A DNA stretch of 64,000 nucleotides from Piezodorus guildinii (GCA_023052935.1 CM041294.1:40199236-40263235); one strand, 5' to 3'. Positions 24,201-37,112 are shown, counted from the stretch's first letter. Notes: generated from the letters alone by a model not told the origin. Made by a program: numbers and translations.

Positions 24201-27200
24201 TAAACTATCAATTAAATCAAAATAAAAACCACGATCCTTTTATCTCAAAACAGAAACCATTTTGCCAAAGTCAAGGCATATTTCCAAGCATTAACCCAGA
24301 CAATATTATTTCTGAAAATAATACCATTGAGAATAATATTGAATATGAAGTAAATAAAATAACTCAATCAGAAAAGAAAGTAACAACTTTTCCATTATTT
24401 CAAAAAAATATCTCCTCAGGTAAACTTGAAACATCCAGCTGCCCTGTTAATAAACCAAATTTCACGTTTGCACTAGAAAAAGGATTTTCTTTTGAGACAG
24501 AGAATGTTTCAAATTTGCAGAGTGAAATGCCAAGTAGCCTAAATAGTATTCATGAAAATAATAATTTAAAAAATGATAATATAGTAAAAAATAAATCAAC
24601 AATACAAGAAGAAAATAAATGTAATGATGAGGAGGAACATGAGTATAAGAATAGAACTAATAATGAGGTCAATCAAAACTGTCAAGTTACACATGACCGC
24701 TATAACCCCAAGTACAATAGAAAAAAAAGTTTAAAGAATAGAATTTGCAATTTTTCAAAAAATTACAGTAAGCCTTCAGAACATAACATTTATACGGAAC
24801 AAATTATTAATATAAAAACTTACAGTAAATCAAAATTGCAAGATGTTTTCTCTGCTATTCAAGGGGCTGATTTAGAGAAATTCGTCACACAAAGGATAAG
24901 TGACAATGATGTAAGTTAATTCGTTATATATTCTAAATATATTATTATTAATCTCCGATTAAAATCCATCTTTTTTAATATTGAGTTTAAGTATTTTTTA
25001 AATTATTTAACAACTGTTTAAATAGTTATAATAAGTAGGAAATATTTCATTCGGCTGATGGTAATTTTGAATTGACATAATTCAAAGGCAGGTAGAAAAA
25101 AAACAAAATGGTTTCTCTATTAATTTGTTCTAATAAAACAAAAGCCAATTTCCAAGTCCCATCTTCTTTATTAATATGTGAATTGAATAACATTAATCTT
25201 CCACTAATAAAAAAAAATATTTTAAACAGTTATTATTTAGCCTGGTTAAAAATAGGAAGACAGATGCACAAACTAAGTGGGTAAGTAGCAGGAACAGAGA
25301 AAAATCCTGTACCACTACAAATCCGAGGGTTTTGGGTTAAGTAGAATCCTACTGTTTCTAGGACAGCAGCTTTGTAAGATGATTTGGCCATGATCACAAT
25401 TTTTTTTTTCCAATTTTTTAGTATCAACTATATGGAGCTGTGTGTGCCCCAGGAGATCTCTATGCCTCAGAGGGTCTGCATACCACAGTGTTACCCAAAG
25501 ACACAGAATAAATAATAATACTGTGACAGGTTAATTCAAACCTGGAATCAGTAGTCCAGTACCAAACCATAGAACCACCACCCTCCTCGCAGTCACAGAG
25601 ATTCTGAAATTATAGTTTGGATCTAAGCACAAAACCTTGTACTTAACAGTAAACCAAAAGTTTTTGCATATTTTTCCAAGACGGTTTTATTATATTCAAC
25701 AGTGAAGTATATGATCAGAACCACTGTATATGACCAAAAAGTCCCTGATGCTGAGCATACTGTAGTTTTAGCATCATTTATCACCTCCTTCTAGAATTAT
25801 TGTCCAAAGAGCTTCTTCATCACTAGCTTTCTGATAGCTAAACAAATTTATCAAATTGTAGATTACGCCCTTAATATATTAATGAAATCATTTGTTACTT
25901 ATCTATTTTAAAACACTGTAACTTTATATTTATTAACAAGATTGTACATGCCTAACGTGGTGATTGCGAAAACATTTTCTAAAATTTCTGGCAAAATATG
26001 CCCTCCTGAAAAATTTAAAGTCTTGTTTGGATTCATTCATTTAAATAATACCTAAAATATGTAGTACATACTTATTCAAAAATATGTATATTTTTTTTTT
26101 TATACACATTACATCAACGAATGTCAATATTTTTTCATTTTTTGTTCAATCATCTCTTTTCAACAATTTCCAGTACTTTGTAATGCTCTTTGGGATATGA
26201 TGATGAATAAACTAAGTACTGCTGTTCATGGACCAGATTATTCAGATTATTTTTTTTGTTTTGTTTTGTTTTAGATAACTAAGATACGTCAAAGTATTAC
26301 TTATCCTCTGTTTAGCATTTCATACTCTGTTAATAAAGACTGTTATCAAAATCTAAATGATGTACTTGATGATTTGTACAAATTGTTTTTTAAAGCTAAA
26401 TGTGAAAATAAGGTAAGCAAATCATTATTTAACATTTTAAGAGTTTATTGTTATATTTTCATCTTAAGAGTAATTTATTTAGTGATTCACCTCCTATTTT
26501 TTACTAGTTTAAAGCACCACCATTTATCGTGGCGTTGGCTCAACCTACACAAAGTGTAGCAAAACAATCAATAAATATGTTTAGGAATAAAGTCCTTGCA
26601 AAGTATCTTTTTTTATTTTCATTACAATATTGACATCAACTTTACACTTCTCACAAATTTAAAATTCTCTAATGGTTAATATTGTTCATTAGTATATTAC
26701 AACTATTGTAGGTTTAAGAAAGTGAATAAATTTAGCACACTGCTGAACATAAAATAAAACCTTAATGATCTGATCTTAGATATAACAAATCTATTCTCAA
26801 TTATAATAATTTATTTTTTATTAATTCACTCTTCCACTTCTTCCTGATTATTTAAATCTTTAAAATCTAAATGATTTGACTAAAGCTAGGTCTATAATAC
26901 AAAGTAAACCAGTTTCTCAACTTAAGGTTTTAAATTTCATTTGGCTCTTTCCATTCATCTGTATATCTTCTATTGCTAACAAACTTAAAAATCATAATCA
27001 TAATTAAAGTTGGACTTTTTTTTTTAAGCTGGCATTATAATATGTCTTTTCTTAATTTAAATTAGTTATTAAATGCCAATTAAACTTAATGTATTTTTAG
27101 GGAAACATAACCCTCTTGACAGTGGCTAACAGATTAGAATTGAAATTGATAAATATGATGTTTGAAGAAATAGGAATTTGTTGAAGTCTTGTGAAAAACC

Positions 27201-29496
27201 TAAACTCAAACTGTTGTTGAATAATGGCCATGGAAATTTCAATTGCGAAATCTGATGAATAATCAATTGAAATCAGAAACTGGAGTAAACAAATTATACC
27301 AATATTATGCAAAACCATATTTTTTTTCACTTTTAAGAGAAAAGTGAATATATACAGGATATTGTGTCTGGTTTATTATAGTATGTTTGAAAATTGTGCA
27401 TAATTTTTACCAGATAAAACTACTTTTAGAAAACTGGAGCAGATTCTAACTCCCATAGATAAACTATTCCACATTGCCTCACCAATTCTAAAATGAAATC
27501 AGTTCTTATGTTTGGGTACATCTTTGAACTGTAAAAGTATATTATCAATACTTCTTAGAAAATGTTCATTACAAAAGTCTAACTTTCACAACTTGATCTA
27601 GAGTATGATATGATATTTGAAAATTTCAGTAATTAGTGAAAGCTATTTATTGTAGCCAGTATAAATCCACCAGCCCATATCCATAAACATTCTAGGCAAT
27701 GCAAAATTTGGAAATGCTTCTCCCTAGCTTGACCATGCCTTCAGTATCAATAACAGGCTGTCCACCGAATTATAAACTAAACATTGAACAAAAATAAAGG
27801 TATATTTTATTTTACATTTCTAAACTGGTTTTAATTGTTTTTCTCAATAAAGTTCTTTTATCTTTGTCGTTAGTTATTTATGATATATTATGACTAATAT
27901 TTATTTTTTACATTAAAATAAGCTTTTTAAATATTTATTTTTATCAAATACTTACCCTTGACTCGTGTGGTGCTGCTGAGCTTAGTGACGTCAGTTGCAA
28001 TCAGGGCCTAATTTTCGGCTGAAACAATTTATAGGATTTTGTAAAGTAATGGGAAGGAGAGAAAAATGCCTCGGTTATTATTGTATAATTATACATCCTT
28101 TTTATGAGTCAAGCAAAGCTCTGCCTTAGCAGTTTTTCTTCTGTTCATATGGTAATTAATAATTAACCATGCTATCTTCCACAATGCTTATATGACTCAG
28201 CTGAAAGTTTTTATTTCTGGAAACTTATAATTACTTATTATTGTTCTCAACTTAATCTTCTCTACAGAATTATGTATTTTCTCTTTTTATAGAGGTCCAT
28301 TATCCTGATTTCTGAGAACTACTGGAAGGTCATTGTCTGCACTTTGTCTATTTAACATATTTAGGAATTTATTTTTCATCCTTGGCACAAATTCCTTGAT
28401 GTGAAGAGTGCTATATTTTTCCTCACTAGTATATTTCTATAATTTCAGTCCTCTATAGCTTTCATGTAGTTTATAATTTGGTATTTTCTTCCTGAAACTC
28501 TAAGAAATATTTTTTTTAGGCTTCTTTTGGACTATTTTTTATTCTACTGGACTATTCTTTTGGAGTTTTTTTAAGCATGATTAACTAACTCATTGACGGC
28601 CTTCCATTTTCAGCAAACATACAATTGCAACTTTATTCCACAGTTTTTTCTTACACTTTCCTTTATTACTAATACTTGACACCCCAACTAATGTCATTCA
28701 TCGCGTTCTTTCCGATGTTCATCAAGAACTGTATTGTAGACTTAGGCCCTCTAAAAGTTAGGGAGACAAATAAAAATTATATAACGATTTTGGATACTAT
28801 TGAAGAACATCATCAGAGATAGTTCTGTCATGTTTCTAGAATGGTAGAAAACAGAGTAGAGAAGGTCATAACCAAGACAAGTATGGAAGGTTGGAGACCG
28901 AAAGGAAGACTTGGGAAGGCGCGATTCAGGAGACCTTTGAGAGAAGATTCAAATTTTCCAATAGCATTGCTAATAACAGTGTCTACAATATAACTTAAAT
29001 CAGCAATTGAATATATCTTGACAATCGTTTTATTTTAATCTGAACAGATGGCCGACTATTTGTTGGAAAATTTGCTAATTCATTATTACAAATCATCCAC
29101 CCACTTATCACATATCTATCTATCTGCGTGGCTCTACAACCCTTGGTGGGTCTTGGCCTCCTCAATGAGCCACCGCCATTCTGTCCGATTCTGTGCTGCC
29201 GCTCTCCAGTTCCTATAACAGGAATATAATAAGGAACACTTATCACATACAGAGGACTTATTTCGTAATCTGGAAACTGAGGCCGGTAAAACTTCAGATA
29301 CTACTAACGTTGTTAAGGTAACATTCAAATCAAAAAAACTGAATTATCCTTTTTTTTTTTTTTTTTAATGGTTATAAGAGACTATTCGATTAAATCACCA
29401 TCTAAACAAATATTTAACAAGATAATCAACAGAACAAGAGAAAGGAAAATACATGATGCTGAAAAAGGTAATATTTTCAGTGAAATAAGGTATTAA
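21230..29496 (+). CDS. Multi-exon gene of unknown function, Asn-rich; disrupted exon
   Basis: Exons supported by splice sites and phase: 21230-21297 (tentative), 22683-24910 (about 742 codons), 26275-26412 (46 codons), 29048-29285 and 29381-29496 with stop TAA at 29494. The first exon is not found. The large exon is entered through TTTCAG at 22682, so its TTG at 22688 is not a start. Its product is hydrophilic and rich in Asn, Ser, Glu and Tyr, with a more ordered helical part around residues 265-420 (LDGCLLLEKLLA, LEELCRSVKS) and no family I recognise. A 122-bp LINE fragment sits inside exon 29048-29285 and adds a TAA at 29216; without it the exon stays open. A GT at 29286 and the TACTAAC branch-like site support the last short intron, although the donor at 29317 would be an alternative. 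Either a truncated protein is made, or this allele is broken. Confidence 0.6.
21795..22130 (-). repeat. Hammerhead-motif repeat, minus-strand copy
   Basis: On the minus strand, 21914 down to 21877 reads CCTGATGATAACCAGC, a spacer, then GGGTTTAAACATTGGC. AACC and GGTT can pair as a 4-bp stem II between CTGATGA and TAAAC, close to the hammerhead consensus except that G12 is replaced. Similar text flanks the other members. It lies between the Ly6-like gene and the large exon of the next gene, probably in an intron of the latter. Confidence 0.45.
22400..22495. repeat. (CA)n and (TA)n microsatellite
   Basis: Two CA runs are separated by ATCGCATGCACG-type interruptions and end in a TA run and T8. 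It lies in the intron just upstream of the large Asn-rich exon. Confidence 0.9.
25431..25600 (-). mobile_element. Family A SINE, decayed minus-strand copy
   Basis: Reverse complement shows a tRNA-like head (GTGGTTCTATGGTTTGGTA and CCAGGTTTGAATTAACC), then TATTATTATTTATTCTGT and a GGTATGCAGACCCTC body piece, in the same order as the full copies at 10428 and 51438. It lies in the intron between 24910 and 26275 and is 3' truncated. Confidence 0.6.
28735..28965 (+). pseudogene. RTE-like LINE C-terminal fragment
   Basis: One frame gives FCHVSRMVENRVEKVITKT followed by a Gly/Arg/Lys-rich WRPKGRLGKARF phrase. This matches the GH-x-x-RM then GRxRP layout near the C-terminus of RTE-like reverse transcriptase ORFs, also seen at 46547-47332 and 59190-59300. 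Stops break the frame upstream. Confidence 0.5.
29102..29249 (-). mobile_element. Truncated LINE insertion inside an exon, 13-bp TSD
   Basis: CACTTATCACATA occurs at 29102-29114 and again at 29237-29249. The 122 bases between them are, on the minus strand, the last about 27 codons of the RTE-like LINE (NWRAAAQNRTEWRWLIEEAK, then THQGL and stop), a short 3' UTR AGCCACGCA and a (GATA)n tail. A 5'-truncated LINE with flanking duplication is the expected product of target-primed reverse transcription. The host exon frame is open on both sides. Insert plus duplication is 135 bp, a multiple of three, but it carries an in-frame stop. Confidence 0.8.
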
Positions 29497-29574
29497 AAAG
29501 AACTTAAAACCACATTGTATTTTAACTTAAATTGGAAATATGCTAAGTAAGCTGATGATTGAAAAAAAAAAATC

Positions 29575-30930
29575 TAAAGCAATAATAATAAAGTGGCACT
29601 ACAGTCCTTTGTGAACCTTGGCCTCCTCAATGAGCCCTCGCCAGGTGGCTCGTTTTGTACAGCTGCTTTCGAATTCCGTACGTTCAGAAGGGTCCGGTTC
29701 TCTTCTAGACGCATTCTAGGCCTTCCTCTTCCTATTGAGCGGTCCAGTTTTCCCTCTAGCAGCTTCCTGGGGATTACCTCCTCATTCATCCTCGCCAAGT
29801 GACCTGCCCATCTCAATTGACCACACTTGATGTAGCGTATAATGTTGGCTTCCCCAAAGAGTTCATATAATCTCTGGTTGTAGAGCTTCTCCATCGATCT
29901 CCTACTTTAGTGAGTCGAAATATACGCCGCAAAATCTCCTTTCAAAGATCAAGAGCTCTGCTTCTTCTTAATTCGTCAGGGTGCATACCTCACTAACATA
30001 AGTTAGCACTAGTCGAATGAGGGTTTTATAAAGGCTGTACTTTGTCTGGATAAGATGTTTCCTTGATGATGCTGGTGAAATGTTTCTAGGGTTGTCAGTT
30101 CACGGGCTAGCCCTCATGTGTTTAGTTTTATCTTGATTTATAGAGATCTGTTGCTTGTCCCATAAATCTAAGAAAAGCTTTTTTCAAGGCATTTAGGGAT
30201 CTTTCCACACTATCTAGACCATATGCGTATCCAAGTATTTGTTTCATCCTGTCATAAACTGTATTAGTTGTTTCAAACCGAATGTTCTAAACACCCGTTC
30301 TTAGGCAAGATTAAATAGTAAACAAACCAGAGCATCCCCTTGACTTAGCCCTTTCTTTGTTTTAAATTAAGATGTACACCTTTCACCGTTCATGCAAATT
30401 TTAATGAGATGAATCAGCTCTGATGAGATCCCGAGATCACAAAACGTGTCCTAGAGTTTTGTCCTTTTATTGCTATTATATGAGCTTCGGAAATCTATAA
30501 AAAGGTGGTGGTAACTATCTTATATTCCATTCCTTTTCCCAAAATCATGCTCAGCCTAATATTTATTTGATTTACCGTTGATTAACTCCTTCTAAATCCA
30601 ACCTGGTATTTACCAGTTTCTCGCTTAGCAAATGGAAGAAGTTTCACAATGAGGGCATTACATAATACTTTATAGGCACATTGAAGAAGGGTTTTTGCAA
30701 TCTAAGATGTCTCCCTTTTTATGGATTAGACATATAATACCTTTTCTCCAATCCTCTAGAATTCCATCACCAACCCAAATTGCCAAACTAATATCGTACA
30801 TGACTTTATGGAGCCGTTCGCAACCTTGTTTAAAAAGTTAAAAAGCTGAAATACCATCCTCTACAAGCGCTTTGTTATTTTTATGACTGTTTTTGCCTCA
30901 ATCTAAGACAATATAAACCTTTAAATAGCG
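29575..30930 (-). pseudogene. RTE-like LINE, 5'-truncated and decayed
   Basis: From about 30930 down, minus-strand frames show broken reverse transcriptase text (a YHHLFIDFRSSYN-type block near 30500) and then, at 29574-29894, the C-terminal part LRWAGHLARMNEEVIPRKLL with GRGRPRMRLEE. The 3' end GGACTGTAGTGCCAC is followed by a (TTA)n tail, parallel to GGTTGTAATGCCA of the + strand copy ending at 47332. Multiple stops make it inactive. It separates the unknown gene from ATAD1. Confidence 0.65.
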
Positions 30931-31483
30931 GGATGAGTGAAGAATAGGGGCTTTTTAAGAACTAACCATAAATTAAGAAGTTCCATGAGGACTGCATTGA
31001 TATGAAATCATTTATTAAGTTTTATCTATCATCGAAATCAATGAATTATACTAAAACAAATGGTAAAGTTTTGAAGTAATACAACATGTGTGTAAAAAAT
31101 GACCTTAATCTCAATATTATTATGTTCCTATCATCTAAATCCGCGAGTGTTAACTTATACCCTGGGCATATACATTCTAAAAGGCATCCATCATGGGTAA
31201 AATTCACTTTGTGTGCTCAAGCTATTATATCCATACTCCTAACAAATAATAAATGGGTTTATGAAAATACACAAGTAAACAAATTTTAAGAAATCAAATT
31301 TCAGGAAAATGAATGCTACATAAGTTTTGAAGAGACTCAGCTTTGTTTCTATTGATTTCTTTTACGAAAATCAATTTATATTTAGGATAACCATGGAATT
31401 GACAAGTGTGAAATTTTAAACCTAATTTACTTACTGTTTCTTTACGTTATACCTCACTGTATATTTAGTACTTGTATTTCGCT

Positions 31484-31495
31484 GTGATCGATCAC
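31484..31495. promoter_or_regulatory. 12-bp perfect palindrome upstream of ATAD1
   Basis: GTGATCGATCAC reads the same on both strands and lies 51 bases upstream of the ATAD1 start codon, where a core promoter or 5' UTR would be. The ATCGAT centre recalls the DRE type element of arthropod housekeeping promoters (TATCGATA), but the match is partial. A role in ATAD1 expression is inference. Confidence 0.3.
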
Positions 31496-31546
31496 GTTTT
31501 GTAGTCCGTAGAATTTCAAGTTGAATCTTACGTTTACAAAATTCTA

Positions 31547-33890
31547 ATGATGCCCGAAGGAATAACCAGAGCTGATATTTTCTTTACACTCTTAAGAGTG
31601 TCTCTGTTTTCTGTTACGGCTTTACTGACAGCTAAACTTTTAATGAAGCACCTTGATCCAACTAATAAAAGAAAAACCTATGCAGCTAAAACGGTATGTT
31701 TGTGGTGCTTATCGTTATCTATTATTATGTTATCGGAGTGTTATAATTCATTTATTTTGATTTTAGGCTACCGATCTTCTTGACCGACTTGGAATCAAAA
31801 TTGCCAAGCAAGTAAGTTTCATTCATTTTTGCTATCTCTCCAACTTGAATGTTAACTCCTTTTGATATTATTAAAAAATGCTGGTAAAGAGAAACAGAAG
31901 GGTTTTTACCTATATTACAAAGCATTTTTAAAAATGTACTACTATTGTCATTTTACATTGTACTTAATATATATTGTGTGATGCATATATTAAAAAATCT
32001 CAGTTATAGGTAATTAGTTAATGAAATACTGTATCTATCCTTTATAGCATGAGCTCATTGAAACTATCTGATTTAACGTTTTATGATTTTTGTAATTCGT
32101 AACATTGCAGTTGACGGAATATGAATTGATGATAGCAAATCATCTTGTCGATCCGCAGAGTATTACAGTGTCCTGGGATAGTATAGGGGGGCTAGGACAT
32201 GTTATTCAAGAAATTCAGGAAACTGTCATATTGCCTATCAGAAGAAGAGAACTGTTCAGCAATTCACAGTTGACTCAACCCCCTAAAGGTAATACACAAA
32301 TTGATAATAATTTAATCCATCTTAAAAGGTAGAATGATCACTTACATGTAGCAAATAGGTTTGATTTATGCAAAATATGTGTCATATGTATCTTTTGAGG
32401 AGAATATGTCCAAATAATCCACAAATATATTGTTATTTTTAAAAAAATATTACAGTCATTCTATATACTAGATGTCTAGTGAAAACAATGAAGTTACTGC
32501 TATATGATATGTAGGAGAGTAAAGTAAATCGTGAGAATGAGAGAGGAACCATGAAACATTGCTTAAAAAAGGAAATAAATAATGAAGGAATCCAAAATAT
32601 CTATTAATTCTTCGAACTAAAATAATATGATTAAAAATATGTGAATCACACTCATCATTTCTGTGATGCCCAGGGTTTCCCTTAAGGATGTGGGTTTGCA
32701 TAACCCAGACACATAGGGGCTAATCTTCACTAGTCCCTAGAGCAATATGGCCAGGTACAGGTTACATTGAAATACACTTTAGGAATAACACCCTTTCACC
32801 CGCAGCGTCTGTGTGACTCAGACACAGAATCTCTATGCCGAATCCGACTGTAATTCCATAGATAAATGAATGTACATTATTAGTCCCTTAGGTTTTTTTG
32901 GAAACTGTAAATAATAAATAAAAGTTGTTTTTATTTCTATACTCCTTTCTTGACGTAAGTGTCTGTAACCCTTTTCAAAAGATGCCTGAAAATTATTCAT
33001 GGATTTGCACCCAACATGTTGAAGTGGCTCATTTATATTATCAATAGTGCAATGAAAGCATCAGAAATAGTTGGTTGTGATGCTTTTTTTTTATGCAATA
33101 TTAATTTTATAAAAATCAAAATATTCAACTTTTCTGATACCTTAATTTTACTTGACCTATCCCTTCAATTGAACTCTTTTTTTTTTTTTTTTTTTTTTTT
33201 TCCTTTTTTGTATATTACAAATTTTTCTTTTACTCATCATTATTAAAATAATGCCATTCACAAGTAGTATTTAATTTTTAGTCCAACATCTAAATAATAA
33301 CTAACTGAATATAAATCTGTTGACTCTTGAACATTTTTAATTAAGCATAGTTTGCTAAATTATCCATAAGTAAATCAGTTATTATTAACCTGTTAGGTTA
33401 AAGATAATTTATGGCCTTCAAAAATCCATAGAATTTTTAAAGTACCATGTTAATGTAAACTTTTCTCAGGTTAATTAACCTAAATATTTACTCAAATGAA
33501 TTTTATTGGTTTTGATTTGATTCTGAGCTTCCTATTTTATATTGAATTATTGACCTTCACCTTAAATTATCAACACTTAACAATGTTTAAAATATGCATT
33601 GAAAATGACACTATCAATATCTTCTTTTTTTTTATTTTTACATATTCCATCACAATCCATGTGTTGATCAGGGAATATATAAGTATTAAATAAAAAGATA
33701 GACCAAAGTATTGGATTAATATTGTTGATGAATAGTGTATCGAAGTTCTTAATAATTAATACAATTTTTAAAATTCAGTCTGATATATCTTGTTTTTGAC
33801 CAGAAGATAAACCTACTTGTTAACTCTGTACTGTCTTGGTTCTGAAAATATGTCTATAAACTCTATTAAAACAGAAAAAAAAAGTTATAT

Positions 33891-33921
<31 letters not shown>

Positions 33922-36535
33922 GTCTAGGAGTATTATTACATGGTCCGCCAGGATGTGGAAAGACGATGATTGCTAAAGCTACAGCTAAGGAGGCAGGAAC
34001 TAACTTCATCAACTTAGATCTGTCTATACTCACAGATAAATGGTATGGAGAGAGTCAGAAATTAGCCTCTGCTGTCTTCTCATTAGCTGTTAAATTACAA
34101 CCTTGCATAATATTTATTGATGAAATAGGCAAGTTAATACATTGTGTTATGTGTTTATTTTATTTTGTGTAGCTGATGATACTCATAGTGCTCTTTATTT
34201 TTTTTTTTCTTGTAATTTGAATGTCTAATTTGACTTACTTGGTTTCTCAAAGTTTTGGTATCTTGGATCTTCATAATTATGGGTCATGATTTATAAATTT
34301 ACTGCATTGTTCAGTTTCTGAAATTAATCAGTAGGATGTCATATTAAGTTAACTCCCGTCTCTCTCCCTGACTACTTTCACTTTAAAAAAATTCACTTAT
34401 CATGAATTAAAGTGCATTGTATTTCAACGCTGTCTCCTTCATTCAGCCTATTACGAATTTTTTCATTTAAGACTCTTTTACTTTTGAAGACTATTTATCT
34501 TTCCTAATCCATAACCTTTATTTTATTTTTTTTATATGATTTAATTTTTATGTTGGATTTCCAATAGATAATTTATATTATTGTCTTGTCTTGAGTTATT
34601 CTTTATACCCAAGGGACCGGTTATCTTCACTTAGATTATCTTTGTTTTTTTTATTACCTGTAAACTTTTAAACTGCTGATATGTTATTTATTCTTACAAG
34701 TTAATTATTTCAGATTCATTTCTAAGAAGCCGCAATGTGCAAGATCATGAAGCTACAGCCATGATGAAAGCCCAATTCATGACATTGTGGGATGGCCTGA
34801 ACACCGATCCTGGAACAACTGTGATAGTAATGGGTGCAACTAACAGGCCCCATGATTTGGATAAAGCCATTCTGCGTCGTATGCCTGCAATATTCCACAT
34901 TCCTCTGCCTGTAAATTAATTTTTTATTAAAGTTTTTAATTATCAATGTATATGCTTTAATGTGGTTGGTTGATTAATGGTTACTTGATTAGGACTCATG
35001 ATGAGGTAGTTGCCATTATAAATCACTTCTAAAAGTGATATATGTAGGTTCTTCTATATTTATAATGCAAAGAAAGGCTATAATAATACATAAAGACAGT
35101 CTCATTTAAAATATTTATTAATAACTTTTAGAAAATTAAGCTATTTATTAATAACATTTTTAGAAACTTATGCAGACAGCTGTAAATGTAAAGTTATGTA
35201 TTCTCAATTATTAGTATTCTAAAAGTTATGATTAAATGTTTTAAATGAGGCTGACTTCTATAAATAAATGAAAACTCTATAAATAATTATATAACTTCAA
35301 AGTAAGGCTTAATAACAGAGTTTTTCTGAAATGGTTTAGGTGGATTTTTTATTTAAGTTAGAATTAAATTAAACAGTTCCATTGAATTTTCTACACAGTG
35401 AGTTTTGATTCTGTGGGGGACATCCATATGATTCATTTGTTGGAGGGAGAATTTAGTGATCGGCACTTAAAGGGACAAACAAGTTTTTTTTTTGTTTTTT
35501 TTCTTATGGTTTTATCTTATGGAGATTATATATTCATTAAATTATAAATTGAACAACCACTACGCATTGTTTATTAATTATTTAATCATTAATATGATCA
35601 TTTATTCAATTAATGTGTAATTTTTTTATACTAAATGATATTTTGGTTCCATTTGGTACAGAATTTCACTTTCATTGATAACTTTCTAATGTTTCAAGTT
35701 AAAATTTACGAATATTATTCTTATATTTCAGACTCTTGTCCAGAGGAAAGATATATTAAACCTCGTTATGTCTGGTGAACCATTGGCTGATAATGTTGAA
35801 CTGAGTTCTATAGCTGCACAAACAGAAGGCTTCTCTGGATCTGATCTCAAGGAGTTGTGTCGTAATGCTTCCCTTTATAGAGTTCGTGACTACGTAGCTA
35901 ACTCCCAGTTCTCTGATAAACTGTGAGAGTCAGCTTACTTTTATTTTACCAATGTTTATAAATTTATTTTGTGTTTCTTGTGTAACATGTCTGATAATAT
36001 CTAGGCCTTGACATATTTAAAAATTTTATGAATGATCCTCAAAAATCCGTTCTTTTTTCTGTTTTACTAACTCACTATCTATTCCTCTCCAGAAACATCC
36101 AAAATGTTTATTTGAAAAGTAATTAATACAATCGTTTCTAATAATATAATAATTGTATACTAAAGTCACAAAAATAACACTTAAGTGAGCCAATATTACT
36201 AAAGATGCAGAAATAATTTTTATATCAGGCCTACCACCTGAAGCACTAAGGAAATAGTTTTCTAATTTAAACAAAGCATTGTCAACTATGGCTATTTATT
36301 AATAATTTTTGTTATATTACATTAAAATTAAAATACCATTTGACATATTAGTTAATATGTTTTTTTTTAATTTTGTAGGAGGAACAGGAGTATCAATTCC
36401 AGTGCAATAAAGCTGAGTGAAGACCAAGAGGAATTTCATGATACTCTACGGCCCATTACGATGGATGACCTTACCAAATCTTTAAAAAAAATGAGAGATG
36501 CTAAAGTCAATACATCTACCTTAACTCTTGATTGA
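31547..36535 (+). CDS. ATAD1: ATAD1 (Msp1/Thorase), mitochondrial AAA ATPase
   Basis: Seven exons (31547-31693, 31767-31811, 32111-32288, 33928-34128, 34714-34910, 35732-35922, 36379-36535) join without phase conflict to 371 codons, close to the 361 aa of human ATAD1. An N-terminal membrane segment (about residues 11-33) anchors it in the outer mitochondrial or peroxisomal membrane. The AAA core has Walker A GPPGCGKT (129-136), pore-loop KWYGES (161-166), Walker B IIFIDEID (184-191), sensor 1 GATNRP (231-236) and paired arginines ILRRMP (243-248). The enzyme pulls mislocalised tail-anchored proteins out of the membrane and, in neurons, disassembles AMPA receptor complexes. Two ATGs in tandem open the frame. 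Exon 4 ends with a GC donor (AG|GCAAGT). AATAAA at 36801 is the likely poly(A) signal. Confidence 0.95.
32640..32870. repeat. GC-richer block in ATAD1 intron 3, possible old repeat
   Basis: The segment with CCCTAGAGCAATATGGCCAG and CAGACACAGAATCTCTATGC stands out in composition from the AT-rich intron. It has no open frame and no recognisable tRNA-like head. A decayed SINE is plausible but unproven. Confidence 0.25.
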
Positions 36536-36800
36536 AAATGAAATCACTTTTGTTACAGTACTTAATTTATTAGTAGTAATGAAAGTGGTTGAAAAGATCA
36601 AAGCTAGTCACTCTTTTGAAATTAGTTTATAAAGTTGCCTTAAATGAGGGGAGGGAAACAGACTCGATTTTCTCTATCCTCAATTGTGATAGATTCAATT
36701 AACTTTTTGTTTTCTTTTGCAAGGACAAAGAAAAATTGCATTTTTGATCTAAAATATGTGTTATGTTTTGTCTTTAATTGGTTATTTATATTTTAAACTA

Positions 36801-36806
36801 AATAAA
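36801..36806 (+). terminator. Poly(A) signal of ATAD1
   Basis: AATAAA 266 bases after the ATAD1 stop codon, in AT-rich 3' flanking sequence. It is the first clear hexamer downstream. Confidence 0.5.
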
Positions 36807-37112
36807 ATAGAGATGAACTATGATTTTCTATTCTCTTTACAGTTGGAAAAACAAGTTGCCGGATGATAAACTTATAACATAAATGTGACAGTTTCCTTAC
36901 TTTTAATTTATTATAAATTAGTATTAATAATGACATATTAAATTTTAAGCTGTTAATTGTCTTTCTTTATTCATCTCTGTATTGTCTGTAACTTATCTAT
37001 GTTTTAAATCTACTCGTCACTGTTTAAATATAGTTTAAATCCTATCAGTTTCTCTTTATTTTTTTTATTAGGTTTTTTTTTTCTTGGAGAAATATGAGGG
37101 ATTATTTTATTT

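Noticed and set aside
22688..24919. Single-exon 743-aa gene starting at 22688
   Set aside because: The first codon is TTG, not ATG, and directly follows a splice acceptor; the end GATGTAAGT is a splice donor rather than the true C-terminus. It is an internal exon.
27986..27993. TGACGTCA (CRE-like) site in a GC-richer patch
   Set aside because: A single 8-bp site in an intron without any nearby transcription start is not enough to support a regulatory call.
29286..29317. Longer form of the penultimate exon of the unknown gene (donor at 29317)
   Set aside because: It stays open and looks coding-like, but phase 0 at that donor cannot join the next exon without a stop; the donor at 29286 fits phase 1. 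It is kept only as an alternative.
36842..36885. Extra ATAD1 exon after TCTCTTTACAG
   Set aside because: ATAD1 exon 7 already ends with a stop in the expected place; the extra stretch adds at most a dozen codons and has no donor pointing to it.
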